This document shows positions 1 through 5,209 of a DNA stretch of 7,845 nt, in pieces. Position 1 is the stretch's first letter. Each line of letters opens with the position of its first letter. The DNA is from an uncultured Verrucomicrobiae bacterium (GTDB lineage Bacteria > Verrucomicrobiota > Verrucomicrobiia > Verrucomicrobiales > DEV007). Under the pieces are notes generated by a model. That model had not been told where the DNA came from. It did no database searches and worked only from the letters and a program-made list of their open reading frames with translations. A program made the position numbers and the translations under genes. The stretch is from positions 1 through 7,845 of the forward strand of contig CALDKL010000406.1 in assembly GCA_937898895.1 (NCBI GenBank), written 5' to 3'.

Positions 1-223
1 CGACACGCTCCGAATCCTGGGAGTGCGTCACTCTTCGGGCAAGCCGAATCTCAGCCGTGAGTGCGTGTTCCCGAGAAAGCGGAGCCTTGCCCCGAAACCG
101 TCCGGAATTCATTGGAACTTGCGACCTGCGATTTTGCGCGGAATGAATAGATGCCGGACTCGCTGCGTCCATCGCGATCAGAATGTCTGCGCCCGGACGA
201 ATCCCGTCGGCACCTGCGCCATC
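1..223. other. Region upstream of the oxidoreductase with no identified gene
   Basis: I recognise no gene, promoter or RNA here. The octamer GAGTGCGT occurs at 21-28 and 59-66. One + frame is open into the oxidoreductase gene, and the minus frame on the same codon boundaries is open to the left edge, with ATG codons at 172-170 and 112-110. Neither translation resembles a known family. A divergent gene running off the left edge cannot be excluded. Confidence 0.3.
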
Positions 224-1642
224 ATGAAGGCAACTTACGATTTTCTTGTACTCGGTGGAGGCAGCGCTGGTTATGCCGCAGCCCGCGCCGCACTCGCTCA
301 CGACCTCTCGGTCGCCGTCATTGACGGTGCCCGCGAACTCGGTGGCTTGTGCATCCTGCGCGGCTGCATGCCCTCGAAGACCCTGATCGAATCGGCGAAC
401 CGCTTCCGCTCGATGCGTCGGGCGCGGGAATTCGGCCTCCGTAGCGAAGCTCCGGCAGCACTTCCCGCCGAAATCATTGCGCGAAAGCGACGCCTCATCA
501 AGGAGTTCGCCGACTATCGCCGGGACCAACTGGAAGACGGACGTTTTGATCTGATCCGGGGCACGGCGCGGTTCTCGGGTCCAAATGCGGCAGAGGTCAC
601 CCTGCGCGATGGCGGAGCACCGATCACGGTGGGATTCCGCACCGCGCTCGTCGCCACCGGATCGGAGGTGACCCGCCTGCCCGTGCCGGGACTCGAGGAG
701 ACAGGCTACTGGACCAGCGATGATCTGCTCGATGCCGAATCGCTTCCCGACCGACTCGTGGTGCTCGGGGGCGGGGCGATCGCGCTGGAAATGGCCTGCT
801 ATCTGGAAGGTCTTGGCAAAGCCGTCACCGTCATCCAACGCAGCTCCCGAGTCCTCTCCGGCTCTGACCCGGACATCGCGGAATCGCTCGCGGAGACATT
901 GCGACGCCGCGATTCCTTCGTCCTGCACACCGGCACCCGCCTCCTTCGAGTCGAAAGCGAGTCATCGGGAGCAAAGACGGTTTCTTTCGAACAGAACGGA
1001 ACGACGCATTTTGTCACGGCCGACGAAATCCTCCAGGCGGTAGGCCGACGTCCGAACACCGCAGGGCTCGACGCGACGGGGGCCGGCATCGTCCTCGACG
1101 AGGACGGGCGTATCCTCTGCGATGCGGGGCAGTGTACCTCGGTTCCCCATCTCTTTGCCGCAGGCGACGTTTGCGGACCTCACGAGGTCGTGCACATCGC
1201 CATCGAGCAGGCTGAAGTCGCGGCCCACAACGCCGCCATCTATCTGGGAAAAAATCCGTCCCCCCGACGGGAAATGGATTACCGGCTCAAACTCCTCGGG
1301 ATCTTCACCGATCCCCAGGTAGCCACTGTCGGACTCTCGGAGTCCGAGGCCCGGAACGCCGGTTTCCCGGTCGCGGTAGCCACCTATCCGTTCGACGATC
1401 ACGGGAAGTCCCTCGTCATGGGAGAATCCCACGGTTTCGTGAAACTCGTCGCCGACACGAGAACCGGCGAACTGCTCGGCGCGGCCGTGATCGGTCCCGA
1501 AGCCGTCGAACTGATCCACGAAATCGTCGTGGCGATGCATTTCCGGGCGACGGCGGGTCAATTGTTAAGAATTCCACATTATCACCCAACATTAAGTGAA
1601 ATTTGGACTTATCCCGCAGAAGAGCTTTCCATTTACGGATGA
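224..1642 (+). CDS. Class I pyridine nucleotide-disulfide oxidoreductase, probably NADPH-dependent; substrate unknown
   Basis: This is a 472-residue flavoprotein of the dihydrolipoamide dehydrogenase / glutathione reductase / mercuric reductase family, expected to be a soluble cytoplasmic homodimer that moves electrons between NAD(P)H and a disulfide. Visible motifs are the FAD-binding GGGSAG (11-16), the redox pair C43/C48 in GGLCILRGCMPSK, ATG (144-146), a second Rossmann motif GGGAIA (182-187), the FAD motif AAGD (312-315) and the catalytic dyad H454/E459 in HPTLSE. The GxGxxA form with basic R206 after the second strand suggests NADPH rather than NAD. The C-terminus lacks the paired cysteines of mercuric reductase, and no 2-oxoacid dehydrogenase genes are adjacent, so both classical names are doubtful. 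The start is the ATG just before YDFLVLGGG; the frame stays open upstream to base 2, but that 67-residue extension is Cys/Arg-rich and unlike the family. No Shine-Dalgarno site is seen. The last ~30 codons are unusually AT-rich. Confidence 0.9.
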   Translation: MKATYDFLVLGGGSAGYAAARAALAHDLSVAVIDGARELGGLCILRGCMPSKTLIESANRFRSMRRAREFGLRSEAPAALPAEIIARKRRLIKEFADYRRDQLEDGRFDLIRGTARFSGPNAAEVTLRDGGAPITVGFRTALVATGSEVTRLPVPGLEETGYWTSDDLLDAESLPDRLVVLGGGAIALEMACYLEGLGKAVTVIQRSSRVLSGSDPDIAESLAETLRRRDSFVLHTGTRLLRVESESSGAKTVSFEQNGTTHFVTADEILQAVGRRPNTAGLDATGAGIVLDEDGRILCDAGQCTSVPHLFAAGDVCGPHEVVHIAIEQAEVAAHNAAIYLGKNPSPRREMDYRLKLLGIFTDPQVATVGLSESEARNAGFPVAVATYPFDDHGKSLVMGESHGFVKLVADTRTGELLGAAVIGPEAVELIHEIVVAMHFRATAGQLLRIPHYHPTLSEIWTYPAEELSIYG

Positions 1643-1654
1643 TTCAGCTAGAGT
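1626..1654 (+). promoter_or_regulatory. Possible sigma-70-type promoter for the first bactofilin
   Basis: TTTCCA (1626-1631) and TAGAGT (1649-1654) are separated by 17 bases. Each matches the -35 and -10 consensus at four of six positions. The site straddles the stop codon of the oxidoreductase gene and would give a leader of about 50 bases before the GTG at 1711. That leader can fold as CCGGGG-ATCGA-CTCCGG (1665-1681), with one G-T pair and no T-tract. This is a weak consensus match only. Confidence 0.25.
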
Positions 1655-1710
1655 GAGTCCCTTTCCGGGGATCGACTCCGGCAGATCAAAACCTTCACCC
1701 TTCTGCAGCC

Positions 1711-2199
1711 GTGCTCAAACAAATCATCAATCAGGAAGACAGCTCGAACGCCGCTCCGAAGGCATCCGAGGAAACTCCGGCTCCTGTGAGGTCGAAGAGC
1801 CCCCTCCCGCTCGGCGGGATCACAGGCGGAAAAAACATCCTCTCCAGCGATGTCGAGATCAAAGGCAAGCTCCGCTTTTCCAACGATCTCATCATCGACG
1901 GTCGCATCGAGGGAGAGGTCAATTCCGAAGGCGATCTCACCGTCGGCGAGAACGCTACAATCATCGGCGACATCAAAACGCGCTCCGTCGTCGTCTTTGG
2001 GCGTGTCGACGGCAATATCACCGTCACCGATCGCTGCGAACTGAAACAGAATGCAACCCTTCACGGCGATGTCGTCGCAGGCAAACTCGCGATCGAGGAA
2101 GGGGCCACCTTCATGGGCACATCCACGGTGGGAACTCCGAAATCCGGATCAAAGGCCAGCCCCGCCTCTTCAGGTGGCACCCCGAGAGAGGGAGTGTGA
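1711..2199 (+). CDS. Bactofilin, polymer-forming cytoskeletal protein
   Basis: This 162-residue protein matches the bactofilin family (formerly DUF583). These proteins self-assemble, without nucleotide, into filaments of stacked right-handed beta-helices on the inner face of the membrane, and scaffold envelope enzymes or shape the cell. The core spans about 41-142 and shows the short strand-turn repeats typical of the family, for example LIIDGRIEGEV, ATIIGDI, VVFGRVDGNI and ATLHGDVVAGKLAI. Both tails are short, flexible and rich in Pro, Ser, Ala and Gly, as is usual. The extreme N-terminus MLKQII is hydrophobic plus basic and could be a membrane-targeting peptide like those described for other bactofilins (inference). 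The start is GTG 1711; no Shine-Dalgarno site is seen and the leader is pyrimidine-rich. The gene lies 68 bases after the oxidoreductase and is followed by a hairpin with a T-tract, so it may be a single-gene transcript. Confidence 0.92.
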   Translation: MLKQIINQEDSSNAAPKASEETPAPVRSKSPLPLGGITGGKNILSSDVEIKGKLRFSNDLIIDGRIEGEVNSEGDLTVGENATIIGDIKTRSVVVFGRVDGNITVTDRCELKQNATLHGDVVAGKLAIEEGATFMGTSTVGTPKSGSKASPASSGGTPREGV

Positions 2200-2250
2200 A
2201 GTGTTTTGATCATTGCGCTGCTCCCGTCGCGACGGTGGCGGTTCCAGGAG

Positions 2251-2283
2251 CGCGCCGGAGGAATCAGGCGCGTTTTTGTTTGT
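2251..2283 (+). terminator. Rho-independent terminator candidate after the first bactofilin
   Basis: CGCGCC (2251-2256) pairs perfectly with GGCGCG (2267-2272) around a 10-base loop, and is followed by TTTTTGTTT. It would end the bactofilin transcript 15 bases before the ATG of the next gene. A competing stem upstream shares its left arm (see findings). Confidence 0.6.
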
Positions 2284-2297
2284 AATCTTCATTTGGA

Positions 2298-3434
2298 ATG
2301 TTCGCTAAAATCAACCGGGGGAGGAAGGTGGAACTCACCTGTCCCCATTGTGGAGAAAGCCAGGAGGAGCCCTCTCTGGTGATCTCATCCTTCTGTCGAC
2401 ACTGCGGTGAGTATTTTCGTGTCCGCAAGGGAGTCGCCATTCCCAATCCTGGCCTGAAGGTATCGGGGATCGCCGAAGTGAAACCACGCGAAAAGCGCCA
2501 GCGTGGGGAAGCCGCCGATACCCGGAATGCGACCGCATCGGGGAGTTCCTGGCTCGTTTCCGCAGAAGATCGCGAAGCGGGGCCCCTGCCGATCCCACAT
2601 CCGGAAGAATCAAAGGCCGAAGAGGTCGGTATTTCTGCAGGGGCGTTTTTCGGACTGGTCGATGAAGATCTCGTTCACAAAGAGGAGGCGGAATATGGTC
2701 CTCCGGTGATCGGACGTGAAGCCCAGAGTCGCGACGCCCTCGCCGAGGGATCGATGGCCGCGCTGATCGGAGAACACCAAACGGTGGTTCTCGCCGAGAA
2801 GGAAAAAATGCCCCCGAATTATCTTCCCCCCGATGCCCGTCGTCGCGAGGAATCCGTGCCCGAAAACCGGGTGCGCTGCTACAGGTGCTATCATGTTCAG
2901 GGTGTCTCGCGGTATGCAAAGTCCACCCAGTGCGCCCGCTGCAGCGCCTACATCAGTCTCTCCGATTACGAAATCAAGACGGTCAAGTGCCACACCCTGC
3001 GCACTCGCGGGGACATCGTCATCGCACGACGTGGCGGACTCATCAATCAGTCCGAAATCGCTTGTCACAACCTCACCGTGAACGGAGCGATCAACGCCAC
3101 CGTCGACTGCTCGGGAGACGTCATCCTCCGTCATTCCGGGACGGTCCGAGGCCGACTTCACTGCGAAAAACTTCTCATCGAGAAACGCTGCGAAGTTCGT
3201 TTTCCCGACGGAGTCATGGCAAACCGGGCCGAGATTGCCGGGCACCTCATCGGCGATCTCACTTGTTCGGGGAAAGTCCGGGTGACCCGCAGCGGAGTCA
3301 TTGAAGGCGACCTTGCCGCCGTCGAACTCGACCTCAGGGAGGGCGGGCGCATCACCGGCGAGACGATCCTCGATCCCGATACAAACACCTCTCTGCCATT
3401 GCGAAAAGGCTACAATCCCAGCGTGATCGGCTGA
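2298..3434 (+). CDS. Double zinc-ribbon, bactofilin-like protein
   Basis: This 378-residue protein has three modules. A first zinc ribbon has C15, C18, C33 and C36. A variable, charged linker (about 45-188) with no recognisable fold follows. A second zinc ribbon has C194, C197, C212 and C215. The bactofilin-like beta-helix (about 226-357) includes INQSEIACHNLTVNGAI, SGTVRGRLHCEKLLI, AEIAGHLIGDL and SGVIEGDL. Both ribbons are CxxC-x14-CxxC. Ordinary bactofilins are only 100-200 residues, so the N-terminal half is extra. The protein has no signal peptide or membrane segment and is probably cytoplasmic, perhaps joining or capping the filament of the neighbouring bactofilin while the ribbons bind a partner (inference). 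The start is uncertain. ATG 2298 lacks a Shine-Dalgarno site, whereas GTG 2328 has GGGGGAGG three bases upstream and would give a protein beginning just before LTCPHCG. nadA begins 18 bases downstream. Confidence 0.85.
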   Translation: MFAKINRGRKVELTCPHCGESQEEPSLVISSFCRHCGEYFRVRKGVAIPNPGLKVSGIAEVKPREKRQRGEAADTRNATASGSSWLVSAEDREAGPLPIPHPEESKAEEVGISAGAFFGLVDEDLVHKEEAEYGPPVIGREAQSRDALAEGSMAALIGEHQTVVLAEKEKMPPNYLPPDARRREESVPENRVRCYRCYHVQGVSRYAKSTQCARCSAYISLSDYEIKTVKCHTLRTRGDIVIARRGGLINQSEIACHNLTVNGAINATVDCSGDVILRHSGTVRGRLHCEKLLIEKRCEVRFPDGVMANRAEIAGHLIGDLTCSGKVRVTRSGVIEGDLAAVELDLREGGRITGETILDPDTNTSLPLRKGYNPSVIG

Positions 3435-3452
3435 AACCTCCCCTCCCTTGTC

Positions 3453-4400
3453 ATGGCCACGACCCTCACCCCCTCCACCGACCTCCGTGCCGACATTCTC
3501 GCACTCAAGAAAGAGCGCAACGCCGTCATTCTCGCCCACAACTACCAGATCGCCGCGATCCAGGAGATCGCCGACTACGTGGGCGACTCCCTCGGTCTTT
3601 CCTTTCGAGCCCAGGAGACCGATGCCGATGTCATTGCCTTCTGCGGCGTCCATTTCATGGCGGAGACCGCGAAGATCATCAACCCTTCGAAAACGGTCGT
3701 CCTTCCCGATGCCGACGCGGGGTGCTCGCTCGAGGACGCCTGCCAGCCGGAGGATCTGGCTGCCTTTCTCGAGGCAAATCGGGAGAAAAACTACTACGTC
3801 GTCACCTATATCAATTCCTCGGCGGCGGTGAAGGCTCTTTCGGATGTCATCTGCACGAGCGGCAACGCCGTGCGCATCGTGGAGGCCGCGCCGAAGGATC
3901 GTCCCATCCTTTTCGCCCCGGATCAGAATCTCGGTGCCTGGGTCTCGCAACAGACCGGACGCGAGATGGAATATTGGAACGGCCACTGCTATGTCCACGT
4001 CGAGTTCACGCGCGACAGCATTCGCCAGATCAAGGACGAATATCCCGAGGCCGTCATCGTCGCCCACCCGGAATGCACCACAGCGGTGCGACTCCTCGCC
4101 GACGAGGTTTGCTCCACGGAAAAAATGATCGATTTCTGCCGTCGGACTCCGGCGAAGGACATCATCGTCGTGACCGAGACGAACATGCTCCATCGTCTCC
4201 GTCGCGAGGTGCCGGGCAAGAATCTCATTCCCGGTCCCACCGACCACTGCGCCTGTGCCGAGTGCCGCTACATGAAGCTGAACACGCTCGAAAAACTCTA
4301 CCGTTGCCTTCGCGATCTGAAACCGGAAGTCACCCTCGAGGAGCCGCTTCGCAAGGCCGCCGAGGCCCCGATTCTTCGTATGCTGGACCTGAGCCGCTAG
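3453..4400 (+). CDS. nadA: Quinolinate synthase
   Basis: This 315-residue enzyme condenses iminoaspartate with dihydroxyacetone phosphate to give quinolinate, in the de novo NAD pathway in the cytoplasm. It uses a [4Fe-4S] cluster held by three cysteines. By alignment from memory with E. coli and Thermotoga NadA, the ligands should be C91 (GCSLED), C179 (NGHCYVH) and C271 (CRYMKLN). Other family signatures are AHNYQ (28-32, with H29 and Y31), GVHFMAETAK (65-74), TYINSSAAVKA (118-128 region), APDQNLG (155-161) and HPECTT (205-210, with H205 and E207). The length fits the short ~300-residue form, and the protein looks intact. C266 and C268 make a CxCxxC cluster with C271. nadB and nadC, the usual partners, are not in the window. 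The gene probably shares a transcript with the zinc-ribbon bactofilin. It has a CCTCCCCTCCC leader rather than a Shine-Dalgarno site. Its TAG stop overlaps the inverted-repeat element. Confidence 0.97.
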   Translation: MATTLTPSTDLRADILALKKERNAVILAHNYQIAAIQEIADYVGDSLGLSFRAQETDADVIAFCGVHFMAETAKIINPSKTVVLPDADAGCSLEDACQPEDLAAFLEANREKNYYVVTYINSSAAVKALSDVICTSGNAVRIVEAAPKDRPILFAPDQNLGAWVSQQTGREMEYWNGHCYVHVEFTRDSIRQIKDEYPEAVIVAHPECTTAVRLLADEVCSTEKMIDFCRRTPAKDIIVVTETNMLHRLRREVPGKNLIPGPTDHCACAECRYMKLNTLEKLYRCLRDLKPEVTLEEPLRKAAEAPILRMLDLSR

Positions 4401-4609
4401 TGTAGTGATCGCTAAATTCGTGCACAAAATGTACTTTTTACGTATTCAAAATCAGTTCGCTTCGCTCGATTCTCTTTCAAATCGCGGGCCACTTTTCCAC
4501 CTTCTGCGTGACTCGTCGGTCGCTGAGCTCGCTCAACTCCCTCCTCTCGCCTTGAAGTTGAAAACGATTCCTCGCGAATTTTGCACGTGTATTTAGCGAT
4601 CACCACACT
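4399..4609. repeat. Inverted-repeat-bounded intergenic element (MITE-like), about 210 bases
   Basis: The arms are AGTGTAGTGATCGCTAAAT (4399-4417) and the inverse complement of AGTGTGGTGATCGCTAAAT (4591-4609), which match at 18 of 19 positions. Similarity continues inward with a small gap: TTCGTGCACAAAAT on the left against ACACGTGCAAAAT on the right. The 173-base interior codes for no recognisable protein. Parts are AT-rich (around 4426-4450), unlike the flanking genes. The element begins within the nadA stop codon. No clear target-site duplication is seen. A non-autonomous mobile element or a genome-wide interspersed repeat is the best guess; a structured RNA is possible. Confidence 0.6.
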
Positions 4610-4624
4610 CGTCAGACTTTTCCG

Positions 4625-4640
4625 GCTTCCGAAAGGAAGC
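4625..4640 (+). other. GAAA-tetraloop hairpin in the DUF5069 leader
   Basis: GCTTCC and GGAAGC form a perfect six-base stem closed by a GAAA loop of the stable GNRA class, about 48 bases before the DUF5069 start. No T-tract follows on either strand, so it does not look like an intrinsic terminator. It could protect the mRNA 5' end or be incidental. Confidence 0.4.
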
Positions 4641-4687
4641 AACGATCCAACCCATTCCGAATCACCCTCCCCTCTTCTTTCAAAACC

Positions 4688-5209
4688 ATGTCCTTCGCCT
4701 GGGATTCCACCTTTACCGCCCTCTTTGAACGCTGTCTCGCCCGCTATCGCGCAGGCGACACTGATTTCGAGGGATACTACGACTCCGCCGATCTTTCGTT
4801 CCTCGATTCGATTGGCTACAGCAAACGAGAATTCTTCGATTTTGTCGAGGATCTTGCCGTGGGGGGCACCCCTTCTCTCACCACAGCCGTGATGATCGCG
4901 AGCGTGCGGCGCGACTATCTCCGGGAGGTGATGAAAGGGGCGAAGTCGGATCGCGTCCTCGATCCGGCCACGCTGCCAGCCAAGACGAGCGAGGTCGAGG
5001 GATTCGTCTGGCTGCCCCGCATTCTCGCGAAGGCCCGAGCCAAACTGCGCGGCGAACTCGATCCCGACACGATGTTCTGCTGTGGGGGAGACCGGGCCTT
5101 CCTGAGCCGACACGATATCGCGCCCGCCGATTTTCTCCGCGCCGTCTGGGCTGCGGGTGACGACGATGCGAAGTTGATCGACTACGTGAAGCGCAACAGC
5201 CGCGCATGA
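4688..5209 (+). CDS. DUF5069-family protein of unknown function
   Basis: This is a 173-residue protein. The C-terminal half (about 105-170: WLPRILAKARAKLRGEL, then CCGGDRAFLSRHDIAPADFLRAV) matches the DUF5069 pattern of a 'LPR..DKARA...G' helix followed by an 'FL...GI...EFL..V' helix pair. The family is common in Verrucomicrobiota, Planctomycetes and other bacteria and has no established function. The N-terminal half carries a similar block, ADLSFLDSIGYSKREFFDFV, which suggests an internal duplication. There is no signal peptide or membrane segment, so a cytoplasmic location is likely. The ATG at 4688 follows CCTCCCCTCTTCTTTC and lacks a Shine-Dalgarno site. The stop TGA shares ATGA with the start of the next gene, so the two are probably translationally coupled. 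Confidence 0.85.
   Translation: MSFAWDSTFTALFERCLARYRAGDTDFEGYYDSADLSFLDSIGYSKREFFDFVEDLAVGGTPSLTTAVMIASVRRDYLREVMKGAKSDRVLDPATLPAKTSEVEGFVWLPRILAKARAKLRGELDPDTMFCCGGDRAFLSRHDIAPADFLRAVWAAGDDDAKLIDYVKRNSRA

Noticed and set aside
23..223. In-frame N-terminal extension of the oxidoreductase by 67 residues
   Set aside because: The extension is rich in Arg and Cys, has no targeting or domain features, and family members begin a few residues before the GGGSAG motif.
962..1561. Long minus-strand open frame inside the oxidoreductase gene
   Set aside because: It shares codon boundaries with a confidently coding + frame in a GC-rich gene, which keeps antisense frames open. Its translation is His/Gly/Asp-rich and matches nothing.
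224..1642. Naming the oxidoreductase as mercuric reductase or lpdA
   Set aside because: It has no C-terminal CC pair, no N-terminal metal-binding domain, no adjacent mer or 2-oxoacid dehydrogenase genes, and its nucleotide site looks NADPH-type.
1665..1681. Hairpin CCGGGG-ATCGA-CTCCGG as a terminator of the oxidoreductase
   Set aside because: It is followed by CAGATCAAAACC rather than a T-tract; it is at most a leader structure.
2610..4427. 605-codon minus-strand open frame opposite the zinc-ribbon bactofilin and nadA
   Set aside because: It is the antisense of two well-supported genes on the same codon register. Its length reflects the scarcity of TCA, TTA and CTA codons, not coding.
4399..4609. 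The repeat as a classical insertion sequence or CRISPR-related element
   Set aside because: There is no transposase frame, no clear target duplication, and no regularly spaced direct repeats.
4625..4640. Hairpin as a terminator for nadA
   Set aside because: The stem is perfect but no T-tract follows on either strand.
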